Source of the DNA: DATFLS01 sp964413425
GTDB taxonomy: Bacteria; Fidelibacterota; JAANXI01
Length of the DNA: 64,000 nt
Assembly: GCA_964413425.1 (NCBI GenBank)
Contig: CAYPST010000003.1
Location: 1 to 64,000 of the forward strand
Direction of reading: 5' to 3'
This document shows, piece by piece, positions 54,254-63,482 of the stretch; the first letter of the stretch is position 1; every line of letters begins with the position of its first letter. The position numbers and the translations under genes were made by a program. The notes under the pieces are model-generated. The model was not told the DNA's origin. It did no database searches and saw only the letters and a program-made list of their open reading frames with translations.

Positions 54254-55249
54254 ATGAAGAAAATAACTCAGCGATTGATTGTCATCTGCCTGATAGGGCT
54301 CCTGGGATTCCGAATGGGTGAAGCGAAGACAATTAAGAAAGTTGCCCAGACCGGTTTGCAGTTTTTGAAGGTGGATATGGTCTCCCGGGCGGCCGGAATG
54401 GGTGGGGCGTTTACTATGGCCGGACAGGGGACAGAGGCAATATTCTATAATCCGGCATCTGTTTCGGAAATGCAGAACGATATTGAATTCTTTGCAACCC
54501 GGGTGAATTGGATTGCAGATATTGCCTATAATGCGGCCGCTGTTGCCAAAGATTTAGGGAATGCAGGCGCACTCGGGCTCCATATCATCAGCAGCGATTA
54601 TGGGGAGGTGTATGGTACTCGTGTAGCCTCCACCGAGAAAGGCTATATCAATACCGGGGAGGTGAATGTTAATGGATATGCCGCGGGCCTCTCCTATTCC
54701 CGGACCTTAACCAATAAGTTCCGGGTTGGCGGAACAGTGAAATATGCCGAACAACACCTGGGAGCTAATATTCATGAGGTTGATGGACCCGAAATCGAAA
54801 ATAAAGTATCGGGACTGGCTTATGATTTCGGAACCATATTCTATCCTGGGTTAAAAAGCCTCCGGTTGGGGATCAGCTTCCGGAATTTTTCCCCGCAGTT
54901 TAAATATGAAGAAACCGCATTCGAATTGCCCCTGACATTTCGTCTTGGCATCGCTGCTGATGTCCTTGACTTTATTGGAGGGTTTGAACAACACTCCCTG
55001 CTGGTGGATGTTGACGCACTTCACCCTCGTGATTACACAGAGCGAGTACATGTGGGTGCAGAATATCTTTATAATAACTTGCTAGCTCTCCGTGCTGGAT
55101 ATAAGACCAATTACGATGAAGAATCACTAAGTCTGGGGTTTGGTCTCAATTATGATATAGGTGGAATCGGTCTCCGGGTTGATTATGCTTATTCACCGAT
55201 GAATGTGTTTAATAATGTCCAGCGAATTACAATCGGTGGATCATTTTGA
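54254..55249 (+). CDS. PorV/PorQ-family outer-membrane protein
   Basis: This beta-barrel protein of about 331 residues has a signal peptide ending near GEAKT. The family hallmark is near the N-terminus (RAAGMGGAFTMAGQGTEAIFYNPAS). The C-terminal strands SLGFGLNYDIGGIGLRVDYAYSPM and VQRITIGGSF are also typical. PorV-type proteins serve type IX secretion or act as FadL-like outer-membrane proteins. The second of two consecutive ATGs (54254) has better spacing to GGAG. It is third in the TonB operon and is followed by a terminator. Confidence 0.88.
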   Translation: MKKITQRLIVICLIGLLGFRMGEAKTIKKVAQTGLQFLKVDMVSRAAGMGGAFTMAGQGTEAIFYNPASVSEMQNDIEFFATRVNWIADIAYNAAAVAKDLGNAGALGLHIISSDYGEVYGTRVASTEKGYINTGEVNVNGYAAGLSYSRTLTNKFRVGGTVKYAEQHLGANIHEVDGPEIENKVSGLAYDFGTIFYPGLKSLRLGISFRNFSPQFKYEETAFELPLTFRLGIAADVLDFIGGFEQHSLLVDVDALHPRDYTERVHVGAEYLYNNLLALRAGYKTNYDEESLSLGFGLNYDIGGIGLRVDYAYSPMNVFNNVQRITIGGSF

Positions 55250-55324
55250 TCACATTAGAAGGATGAAGGAAGAGCCGGGTTTGGCAAATAAAGAAAACAA
55301 GTTAATGCTTTCCAATTTTCCAAT

Positions 55325-55369
55325 TGTGGGAGGGAGGTGCTTTGTGCCCTCTCTTCCACACTGCTTTTT
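55325..55369 (+). terminator. Intrinsic terminator after the PorV-like gene
   Basis: A 13-bp stem (TGTGGGAGGGAGG with CCTCTCTTCCACA, two G-T pairs) and a 10-base loop are followed by CTGCTTTTTA. It ends the TonB-FN3-PorV operon about 75 bp after its last stop codon. Confidence 0.7.
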
Positions 55370-55470
55370 ACCTGTACATGGCAATCTCTTGTATCCATCC
55401 TAAATATACCTGCAGATAGTAAATGGATTATCATTGACATTTTTATCTGAAGAATTTTTAAGGAGGTATT

Positions 55471-56868
55471 ATGAAATTATTTTCAATACGTATGGTGTTG
55501 CTGACTTTACTTTTAGTAGGAGTTGTGTTTGCTATATCACCGGTTGGCACGGCAAAGGCAGCAGATTTTCGCACAGAAACCGATCAAGAGCGCCGGGAAC
55601 GAATGGAGTGGTGGCGGGAAGCGCGGTTCGGCATGTTCATTCACTGGGGACTTTATTCCCTGCCGGCCCGGCATGAATGGGTGAAAATGCGGGAGCGGAT
55701 GACCAATGATGAATATCGGAAGTATTTTGAGTTATTCAACCCGGATCTGTATAACCCGAAGGAATGGGCAAAAGCTGCGAAGATGGCCGGAATGAAATAT
55801 GTAGTGATCACGTCTAAACACCATGAAGGGTTCTGTCTCTGGGATTCGGATTATACGGAGTATAAGGCAACCAATACCCCGTATGGAAAAGATTTGCTGA
55901 AACCGTTTGTCAAAGCGTTTCGTGAGGAGGGTTTGCGCGTTGGATTCTATTACTCCCTCATCGATTGGCACCATCCCGAATTTCCTATCGACCGGATTCA
56001 TCCCTTGCGGGATAACGAAGAAATGCGCAAGACGAACAAAGATCGGGACATGGAAGAATATGCGGAGTATCTGCATAATCAGGTGCGCGAATTAATGACC
56101 GAGTTCGGTCAGATTGACCACTTCTTCCCGGATTTTTCCTATCCCGGCCCGGACGGGAAAGGGGCCGAAGACTGGCACTCGGAGGAACTCCTGGAAATGG
56201 TCCGGGAACTGCAGCCGCAGGTGATCATAAATGACCGGCTCGATTTGCTGGATCATCGCTGGGGCTGGGATTTTCGTACTCCGGAACAGTTCATGCCCCG
56301 GGAGTGGGTGACCATGGACGGTGAACGGGTGCCCTGGGAGACCTGCCAGACCTTTTCCGGTTCCTGGGGCTATCACCGGGACGAAAAAACCTGGAAAAGC
56401 GACCGGCAGCTGATCACGATGCTCATCGAAACTGTGAGTAAGGGTGGCAATTTACTGCTGAATGTCGGGCCGACTGCCCGGGGGACTTTCGATTATCGTT
56501 CCATGGAGAAATTACGCGCAATCGGAGAGTGGATGGATTTAAACAGCCGTTCCATCTATAATTGTACCGCAGCGCCGGAAGAATTCAAAAGTCCGGACAA
56601 CTGCCTGTTGACCTTTAATCCCGAGAAGAACCGGATCTATGTTCATGTACTGGAGTGGCCCATGGGTCAGCTGCATCTGGACGGATTCGGTGGCAAAGTA
56701 AAATATGCACAGTTACTGCATGATGCCTCGGAGATACAGTTTGAAGGCTCCCGGGGTGCCTGGATGTCAGGAGAGGGAGCCGGAGGCGAAGAGACGTTAA
56801 ACCTGAACTTACCTATCGTGAAACCGGAGGTGGAGGTGCCGGTGATTGAACTCTTTTTAACCGAGTAG
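55471..56868 (+). CDS. GH29 alpha-L-fucosidase 1
   Basis: This retaining exo-alpha-L-fucosidase releases terminal fucose. It has a Sec signal peptide (about 1-31) and the family core FGMFIHWGLYS (His58, Trp59), TSKHHEGF (His117, His118) and GFYYS. The predicted nucleophile is Asp221 in FFPDFSYPG. The C-terminal beta domain is short, total 465 residues. AAGGAGGTATT ribosome region. It is the first of three consecutive GH29 genes; sequences around the nucleophile differ among them, which suggests different linkage specificity. Confidence 0.92.
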   Translation: MKLFSIRMVLLTLLLVGVVFAISPVGTAKAADFRTETDQERRERMEWWREARFGMFIHWGLYSLPARHEWVKMRERMTNDEYRKYFELFNPDLYNPKEWAKAAKMAGMKYVVITSKHHEGFCLWDSDYTEYKATNTPYGKDLLKPFVKAFREEGLRVGFYYSLIDWHHPEFPIDRIHPLRDNEEMRKTNKDRDMEEYAEYLHNQVRELMTEFGQIDHFFPDFSYPGPDGKGAEDWHSEELLEMVRELQPQVIINDRLDLLDHRWGWDFRTPEQFMPREWVTMDGERVPWETCQTFSGSWGYHRDEKTWKSDRQLITMLIETVSKGGNLLLNVGPTARGTFDYRSMEKLRAIGEWMDLNSRSIYNCTAAPEEFKSPDNCLLTFNPEKNRIYVHVLEWPMGQLHLDGFGGKVKYAQLLHDASEIQFEGSRGAWMSGEGAGGEETLNLNLPIVKPEVEVPVIELFLTE

Positions 56869-57027
56869 TTACATCCACAGGCGGGAGTTGTCCGGAATCA
56901 ATAGTCCGGAAGGATTGCCGGATGTATAAAAGCAATTCAGAACATATGTATCCGCCCAGGGATGCAGACAGGGTTTCAGAGAATGGTTAACCCAATCTGA
57001 AGTGAACATCGAAGAGCGAGGCTTACC

Positions 57028-58416
57028 ATGACAATGAACAGACGAAAATTTTTGGGAACAATGGCAGGATCTGCAGCAGGCTTCACCATATTGGGGTGCT
57101 CATCCGGAGGTCATTCCAATAAAAGTGTCAGCGGTTTACCGGCGGCTCAGCAGCGGAGGGCCATGCAGGAATGGTTTCAGGATGCGAAATTCGGGATGTT
57201 CATTCACTGGGGTGTGTATAGTGTGCTGGGCAGAGGAGAGTGGGTGATGCACAACGAAGAGATGACGGTGGATGAATACGAACAGCTGCCGTCACAGTTT
57301 AATCCCACCGGATACGATCCTGCTGAGTGGGTGGGCCTGGCGAAGGAAGCGGGGATGGAATATATGACCATCACCTCCAAGCATCATGACGGCTTTGCCA
57401 TGTGGGATTCGGAGGCCAGCGATTATGATATCGTGGATCGAACCCCGTACGGAAAGGACGTGTTGAAAATGCTGGCCGATGAATGCCAGCGGCAAGGCGT
57501 AAAACTGTTCTTCTACCATTCTCACCTTGACTGGCATCACCCCGACTATTACCCCCGGGGCCGAACCGGTCAGCATTCAAACCGGCCGGATGAAGGGGAC
57601 TTCGACAGCTATCTGGAGTATATGAATACCCAGATTCATGAGCTGGCTGACGGACGGTATGGTCAATTGGGCGGCTTCTGGTTTGACGGCTGGTGGGATC
57701 AGCGGATACGGGAGGAGGATGTGCCCGATAAAGCCTGCCATGTGAACTGGCAACTGCAGGAGACGTATGATTTAATCCAGCAGCTGCAGCCCCAGGCCCT
57801 CATTGGGAACAATCACCATGTTGCGCCCTTCCCGGGCGAAGGGTTCCAGATGTTTGAAAAAGACCTTCCGGGGCAGAATACCACTGGTTTCAGCGGAGAT
57901 GCGGTCATCGGTCGTTTACCGCTGGAAACCTGTGATACCATCAACCGTTCCTGGGGATATAATAAGAATGATACCAATTTTAAAAGCACACCGGAACTCA
58001 TTGGCTATCTGGTGCGGGCAGCGGGACACAACGCGAATTTCCTATTGAATGTCGGGCCGACACCCCGGGGCACTATTCAGCCGGAATTTGTGGATCGCCT
58101 GCGCGACATCGGAGCCTGGATGTCCACGTACGCTCAAACGATCAAGGGCACCAGGGGCGGGCCCATGCCACCGCAGGATTGGGGCGTCACTACTCAAAAG
58201 GAATGGAAGATATTTGTGCATATCCTAGATCCAGACTCCCCGGAACAATTGCCTATATTCAATACTTCGGATATCATTCTGGACGGCGCCCATTTGTATG
58301 GAAGTGATACCCCTGTAAATATTGCCCGTGATGCAGATTTAAATGTAGTAATTAATCTTCAGCACGTGCAGCGGAATCCGGTGGACACCATTGTGGTTCT
58401 GGAATTAACGAGTTAA
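57028..58416 (+). CDS. GH29 alpha-L-fucosidase 2, Tat lipoprotein
   Basis: The N-terminus combines a twin-arginine motif (NRRKFLG) with a lipobox (ILGC, Cys24), so the enzyme is probably exported folded and lipid-anchored. The GH29 core has FGMFIHWGVYS, TSKHHDGFAMWDS and FFYHSHLDWHHPDY, with predicted nucleophile Asp220 in GFWFDGWW. The C-terminal domain is present; total 462 residues. An ATG two codons in (57034) is an equally good start. Its neighbours are GH29-1 upstream and GH29-3 downstream, each with its own spacing of more than 150 bp. Confidence 0.92.
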   Translation: MTMNRRKFLGTMAGSAAGFTILGCSSGGHSNKSVSGLPAAQQRRAMQEWFQDAKFGMFIHWGVYSVLGRGEWVMHNEEMTVDEYEQLPSQFNPTGYDPAEWVGLAKEAGMEYMTITSKHHDGFAMWDSEASDYDIVDRTPYGKDVLKMLADECQRQGVKLFFYHSHLDWHHPDYYPRGRTGQHSNRPDEGDFDSYLEYMNTQIHELADGRYGQLGGFWFDGWWDQRIREEDVPDKACHVNWQLQETYDLIQQLQPQALIGNNHHVAPFPGEGFQMFEKDLPGQNTTGFSGDAVIGRLPLETCDTINRSWGYNKNDTNFKSTPELIGYLVRAAGHNANFLLNVGPTPRGTIQPEFVDRLRDIGAWMSTYAQTIKGTRGGPMPPQDWGVTTQKEWKIFVHILDPDSPEQLPIFNTSDIILDGAHLYGSDTPVNIARDADLNVVINLQHVQRNPVDTIVVLELTS

Positions 58417-58715
58417 AGAGCAAAAAAGAACGTTGTTTGAGGAACAGAAGAAGAGGAATGGAAAAAGCCTGGATGTTCCCAACATGGGCAGTTACGGCCG
58501 AATGGATCTATTCCCACTTGAAGAAATCTGCGCTCTGATACGTTATTTGTAGCTCCAGACTTTCATTGGCATCAACTGGGAGCCGAAAGTGATCAAGATT
58601 ATAGTGCATCGGAGCGTACGCATAGAGCACAAATCTAGACAACAATAAGGCCGAAAGAGGTCCGGGGAAATTCTGTTAACAACAAAATGATAAAAAAAGG
58701 AAGGAATATACAGTG

Positions 58716-60188
58716 ATGCAATTAAGAAGCATTCTGGTAGCTCTTATATGCGCGTGGATGATACTCTATACACTGCAGGGAACAGTCAGTCCGGTTTATG
58801 GGCAGGAGGATGCAGAGAGACATTTCGAACCCACCATCAGATCCCTCAGCAGCCATGAGCTCCCGGCATGGTATGACGATGCCAAACTGGGCATCTTTAT
58901 CCATTGGGGGATCTACTCCGTCCCCGCCTGGGCCCCTACCACCGGAGAGCTGGGGTCGGTGGAGCGGGAACGATGGTTCAAGTATAACCCGTACGCCGAG
59001 TGGTATCTGAATTCCCTGCGCATCCCCGGATCGCCCACCCAGGAACACCATTATCAAACCTACGGCAGTGACTTCAATTATTATGACTTTGCCGAGACCT
59101 TAAACCAAGAGGTGCAGCAGTGGGATCCAGATGAAATGGCCGGCCTGTTCCAGGATGTGCATGCCCGCTACGTCGTCCTGACGTCCAAACATCATGACGG
59201 ATTCGTGCTCTGGCCCAGTAATTTCAGGAATCCGTATCTCCCGTTCGACAAACAGCGGGCTACCAGGGATATCGTGGGAGAACTGACGGCGGCGGTCAGG
59301 GAGCAAGGCATGCGTATGGGACTATACTACAGCGGTGGCATCGACTGGAGCTTTCATCCGGTGGTTATCACCGGCAATCTGGACTGGAGCAAGATCACCC
59401 CCCGGAGTGATGAGTATAGAAGTTACGCCCGGAACCACTGGGAAGAACTTATCGAGAAGTACCGGCCCGCTATTCTCTGGAATGATATCGCCTATCCTGA
59501 CCGACAGGACGCCATGGAAATAATCGCCGACTATTATAATGAGTATTCTAATGGCGTCATTAACAATCGGTGGAGTCTGTCCTTCCAGGACTTTACCACA
59601 CCGGAATACGCCCAGTACGACCGATTGACTCCTCAGAAGTGGGAAGCGACTCGCGGAATCGCCTATTCATTCGGGTACAACCAGAATTCCGGTCCCGAGC
59701 AGATGCTCTCCGTGGATGAGCTGGTTGATATGTTCGTGGATATCGTCAGCAAGAACGGGAATCTGCTCCTGAATGTGGGCCCCAAACCCGACGGCACCAT
59801 CCCCGAACTGCAGGTAGAGCGCCTCCGGAGACTCGGCCGCTGGCTGGATGTGAACGGGGAGGCCATCTTCGAGACTCGTCCCTGGGTGGTTGCGGAAGGT
59901 GCCCTGGTGAACGATGACGCCGAGATCCGATTCACCCATAAACCCGGCGTGTTGTACGCCATTCTGCTGGACAGCCCGGACGAATATTCTATCGCTCTCA
60001 GAAATCTGGAGCTGGAGGAAGGAACTGCCGTGACGTTGCTTGGGCATAGCGAAGCGCTCCAATGGCGGCAGGAAGGTAACATGGTACGTATTAATCTGCC
60101 TAAAAAATTACCGGATAATCCGGCATATACCATCAAAATCACACCTGAACCCTGGCGGTTGATTCGGAAAGGTGAGACTGCAAATTGA
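58716..60188 (+). CDS. GH29 alpha-L-fucosidase 3
   Basis: This is a Sec-exported enzyme (signal about 1-30, ending PVYGQ) of 490 residues. The core has LGIFIHWGIYSVPAW, TSKHHDGFVLW and GLYYSGGIDWS, with predicted nucleophile Asp257 in ILWNDIAYP, as in the Thermotoga maritima and human-type branch (GH29-A). The C-terminal beta-sandwich is complete, ending in LPDNPAYTIKI. I use the ATG at 58716 behind AAGGAAGG; GTG 58713 is an alternative. The LacI gene follows after 171 bp. Confidence 0.93.
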   Translation: MQLRSILVALICAWMILYTLQGTVSPVYGQEDAERHFEPTIRSLSSHELPAWYDDAKLGIFIHWGIYSVPAWAPTTGELGSVERERWFKYNPYAEWYLNSLRIPGSPTQEHHYQTYGSDFNYYDFAETLNQEVQQWDPDEMAGLFQDVHARYVVLTSKHHDGFVLWPSNFRNPYLPFDKQRATRDIVGELTAAVREQGMRMGLYYSGGIDWSFHPVVITGNLDWSKITPRSDEYRSYARNHWEELIEKYRPAILWNDIAYPDRQDAMEIIADYYNEYSNGVINNRWSLSFQDFTTPEYAQYDRLTPQKWEATRGIAYSFGYNQNSGPEQMLSVDELVDMFVDIVSKNGNLLLNVGPKPDGTIPELQVERLRRLGRWLDVNGEAIFETRPWVVAEGALVNDDAEIRFTHKPGVLYAILLDSPDEYSIALRNLELEEGTAVTLLGHSEALQWRQEGNMVRINLPKKLPDNPAYTIKITPEPWRLIRKGETAN

Positions 60189-60359
60189 GATTTCTCCATA
60201 TTTATTTTTGGTTTTGGGTGAAAATTAATCTAATTAGAGTTAAAACTATCTATAGGGCAATTTAACTCGTTACTTTTTTAACAGGAATTTAATAAACTAA
60301 CAATCTAATATACAGGAGAAGACTTCTTTGGATTTTAAATAATTTAGCATTGAGTGAGT

Positions 60360-61418
60360 ATGCCAGCTAAGAAGATTACGATTAAAGATCTGGCACGTAT
60401 TCTGGGCCTTCACCATAGTACAGTATCCCGGGCCTTGCATGATCATCCGGATATCAGCCAGGAAACTAAAAATCTTGTTTTCTCTCTTGCTGAGGAACTC
60501 GATTACCAACCTGATGCCATTGCCCAGACATTTCGCAGCAGAAAAAGTAAGACGCTGGGGGTATTGGTGCCATCGGTCAATGACTTTTTTGCGGCGGTTA
60601 TTCGGGGTATTGAGGATATCGCCTATTATAATGGATATACAATATTGGTGTGCCAATCCAATGAGAGCTATGAACGCGAGGTGATTAATATCCGCAGTCT
60701 GATATCGAATCAGGTAGCCGGCGTGCTGGTATCAATATCGGAGCATACTACGAGCAGTGAACATTTCCAGATCTTCAAAAATCGTGAGATCCCCTTGGTT
60801 CTCTTTGATCGTGTATTTAAAGGACAGGATTTTAATACTGTGGTTGTTGATGATTTCAATGGCGCCTATAAAATAGTGAATCATATTATTCGCCGAGGAT
60901 ATAGAAGGGTTGCTCATTTTGCCGGTCCCAGAAAAGTGTCTGTAAGTAAAGATAGACTTGAAGGATATTTACAAGCTCTAAGTGATAATAATATTCCGAT
61001 TAATCCAAAATGGATTATTTATGGAGGATTTTCACCACAAGATGGCCAACGAGCATTTCGGGAGATGCAGACCTGGCAAGCCTATCCTGAGGCTATTTTT
61101 GCGGTAAATGATCCTGTAGCGATAGGGGTATATACCCAACTGCGGAAGGCCGGAATAAAAATTCCAAGCGATATCGCATTGGCTGGTTTTGGGAACATAA
61201 GCGAGTCGGGAATAACCACACCTCCCATTACCACGGTGAATCAGAATCCATATGAAATTGGGAAGCTGGCTGCACTGTTCATCTTTGATCAGATCAAGAA
61301 GCCGGACCAGATTTCGAAGCCGCGTGAAGAAATTTTGCAGACGGAACTGATTATCAGACCTTCGACGGCCCCTAAAAAATTGAGTGATAGCCGGTCGTTT
61401 CATAGACACGCTGAGTAG
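60360..61418 (+). CDS. LacI-family transcriptional regulator
   Basis: This repressor or activator responds to a sugar. The N-terminal HTH (about residues 5-50, ITIKDLARILGLHHSTVSRALHDHPDIS) is followed by a periplasmic-binding-protein-like effector domain (KTLGVLVPSVNDFF onward, about 60-345). The 352-residue length is standard. ATG 60360 and GTG 60354 are both possible starts. It is placed between GH29 genes in the fucose island, so fucose or a fucosyl derivative is the probable effector. The palindrome at 48725 is the best candidate operator. Confidence 0.92.
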   Translation: MPAKKITIKDLARILGLHHSTVSRALHDHPDISQETKNLVFSLAEELDYQPDAIAQTFRSRKSKTLGVLVPSVNDFFAAVIRGIEDIAYYNGYTILVCQSNESYEREVINIRSLISNQVAGVLVSISEHTTSSEHFQIFKNREIPLVLFDRVFKGQDFNTVVVDDFNGAYKIVNHIIRRGYRRVAHFAGPRKVSVSKDRLEGYLQALSDNNIPINPKWIIYGGFSPQDGQRAFREMQTWQAYPEAIFAVNDPVAIGVYTQLRKAGIKIPSDIALAGFGNISESGITTPPITTVNQNPYEIGKLAALFIFDQIKKPDQISKPREEILQTELIIRPSTAPKKLSDSRSFHRHAE

Positions 61419-61773
61419 TGGGGGAATTCGTTCTGACAGGAGGAGTTCTGGATTATTGTTGTGATTTCTTCCTCCTGTATGTATGGATAGAGGCTACATT
61501 TATGTGAATATTTTGAATATATTGAAGTGGAAATAATGAATACCTTCCCTGATAGATGGTTTTCTTTATATTCTGAGACGAGGATAATAAAAATCGGTTT
61601 GATCTATGCATAGAATTTAAAGGAAAGGTCTCATTATTAGATGCACACATGTGCAATGCTGGTTGTGAACGGAGGATCCGGAAGGGATTTATATGAACTG
61701 GAGCCGGCTGTATTTTAAAAGATTTATAAGGAAGCTGCAATGAGACTGGTAGAGTGACAACGAGTCACAACCA

Positions 61774-61820
61774 TATATGGCGCAGGGGGCTACCTCCTCC
61801 TCCACCCCTTGTGCCATATA
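61774..61820. other. Long stable hairpin
   Basis: TATATGGCGCA pairs with TGTGCCATATA (one G-T), and inside it GGGG pairs with CCCC. The loop is pyrimidine-rich. It is not followed by a T-run on the plus strand, so it is not a classical terminator. It may be an RNA structure or another repeat. Confidence 0.45.
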
Positions 61821-61866
61821 AAAATTCGTGGTGAATGAGGGAGGGCTGGTTCTAATCTTATATTCA

Positions 61867-61934
61867 CCTAAGTTGAGCGATACGAGTGCCCCACTGGGGT
61901 CCCTCTGGGACAGCGAAGTATCGCTGTACTTAGG
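61867..61934 (+). repeat. CCTAAG...CTTAGG palindromic element, long copy
   Basis: This 68-bp imperfect palindrome has outer halves that match the reverse complement of 47573-47618. About 22 central bases (with a CCCCACTGGGG hairpin) are present only in this copy. Confidence 0.7.
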
Positions 61935-61983
61935 GAAATTTGGGATTCATATTCTGCAGAAATGATAATAATTTAGCATTCAT

Positions 61984-62221
61984 GAGAGTGTTTAGAAAAC
62001 ATGGTTCTGATGCAAGTTGGTGAACTTGGCTTCTGTTTAGTATGGAGAGAAGATATAAGCACAATGTATTACGCTATTTGGACGGATATATTCTATATTT
62101 TCTTTGTCCCAGAGGGATCTCTTCGAGGCGTTCTTTGCGGCCTCTGCGAACTTTGTCCCGTCCTGACGGGATCTCTTTGCCGAAGGCATCCCTTCGGGCG
62201 AGGCGTTTTCTAAATAGACTC
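61984..62221 (+). mobile_element. Miniature inverted-repeat element, 238 bp
   Basis: Its termini GAGAGTGTTTAGAAAAC and GTTTTCTAAATAGACTC are the same as in the 32388 element. It is flanked by perfect 6-bp direct repeats ATTCAT (61978-61983 and 62222-62227), evidence of insertion by transposition. It has no credible coding capacity; the interior holds several GC-rich hairpins (TCCCGTCCTGACGGGA, CCGAAGGCATCCCTTCGG). It lies 29 bp before GH29-4. Confidence 0.8.
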
Positions 62222-62250
62222 ATTCATAATTCATCCGGAAGGGATCTGCT

Positions 62251-63414
62251 ATGGAATTGAGCCGACGAAAATTTCTTGGAGCATTAGCCGGTACGATATC
62301 AGCTGCCGGAATATATCAAATCGCTCAACCCAGCCCTGCCTATATACAGCATGTTCCATCGTATTTGAGTGAATATAATAAGACTTATTCACAGGAACCC
62401 CGGGAAGCAGCGCTCCAATGGTTCCAGGACGCGAAATTCGGACTCTTTATGCATTACGGAATTTATAGCATCGTGGGCTTGGGGGAATGGGTGCAGCTCC
62501 GCCAAAAAATCCCGGTAGCTGAATACGCCAAACTTAAAGATCGGTTTACCGCCCAGAGTTTTGATCCCGATTTTATCACGGACCTGGCCCTGGCTGCCGG
62601 TATGAAATATGTAAATATCACCTCCCGGCATCATGATAGTTTCTGCCTGTTTAGTACGAAGCAGACCGATTTTAATAGCGTCAACTCTCCGGCCGAGAGA
62701 GATTTGGTGGGAGAACTGGTAGAAGCCTGTCAGAAGAAGGGTTTGGGCCTGTTCCTGTATTACTCCTATGCACTGGATTGGCGGCATCCATACTTTTATT
62801 CCAGAGAAGCCACCACACAGGGAGAGGTGCAATGGGGAGCGGCCCGGCCCGACTATGACCATCCGCAACCGGAATATAAGTTCGAGAAGGACGCCGATTT
62901 TCAGCACTATATCGAATTCGTCCATGCTCAGTTGAAGGAATTATTGACCCAATATGGACCTCTTGCCGGTATCTGGCTGGATCCGATTATGGGGTATTAC
63001 AGCCGGCCCGACCTGTTCCCGATTGATGAGACCTATGCCTTAATTCGTTCGCTCCAACCGCAGGTGTTAATCTGTTTCAAGCAGGGCGCCAACGGTGACG
63101 AGGATTTCGTTGCTCCCGAAAGAGATCCCCGGGCGCATCCACGGGGTGGGACTGTGGCCCGGATGGCCTGGGAGCGCAATAAAGGGAAGCCCATTGAAAT
63201 CTGCAATACGTTACAACCACGTACCTGGGGCTACGATATGCGTAACGCCCAGGAGCACCGCACTGCGGATGACGTGATGCAGATGCTGGCCCATGCGAAT
63301 AAGGTAAACGCCAACCTGGTGTTGAATACCGGTCCGTACTATGACGGGTCGATTCATCCGGAGGATGCTCAGACGCTGCGGAATGTTGGTCAGAGGTTGG
63401 AAAAGAAGAAATGA
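62251..63414 (+). CDS. GH29 alpha-L-fucosidase 4, Tat-exported, short form
   Basis: A Tat signal (LSRRKFLGALAG, Arg5-Arg6) precedes the GH29 catalytic barrel. FGLFMHYGIYS has Tyr where the other copies have Trp, TSRHHDSF replaces TSKHHDGF, and the predicted nucleophile is Asp244 in IWLDPIMGYY. At 387 residues it lacks the C-terminal beta-sandwich seen in the other three, and it ends shortly after the VLNTGPYYDG segment. This is the most divergent of the set and may act on another fucoside or related deoxysugar. FucU follows 68 bp later. Confidence 0.87.
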   Translation: MELSRRKFLGALAGTISAAGIYQIAQPSPAYIQHVPSYLSEYNKTYSQEPREAALQWFQDAKFGLFMHYGIYSIVGLGEWVQLRQKIPVAEYAKLKDRFTAQSFDPDFITDLALAAGMKYVNITSRHHDSFCLFSTKQTDFNSVNSPAERDLVGELVEACQKKGLGLFLYYSYALDWRHPYFYSREATTQGEVQWGAARPDYDHPQPEYKFEKDADFQHYIEFVHAQLKELLTQYGPLAGIWLDPIMGYYSRPDLFPIDETYALIRSLQPQVLICFKQGANGDEDFVAPERDPRAHPRGGTVARMAWERNKGKPIEICNTLQPRTWGYDMRNAQEHRTADDVMQMLAHANKVNANLVLNTGPYYDGSIHPEDAQTLRNVGQRLEKKK

Positions 63415-63482
63415 TAATTCCCTTGCAGAGAAAATAGAACTGAGAACTACTGCTCTATGATGGAAGCAAGAAAGGAGACAGA

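Larger units (their letters stand above)
61419..62250. other. Non-coding region with hairpins and two repeat elements
   Basis: No gene is recognised. It contains an ACAGGAGGA/TCCTCCTGT hairpin after the LacI stop (61436-61478), a short palindromic TGCACACATGTGCA (61642-61655), a long stable hairpin (61774-61820), the long CCTAAG element (61867-61934) and a complete miniature element (61984-62221) ending 29 bp before the last GH29 gene. Confidence 0.65.
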
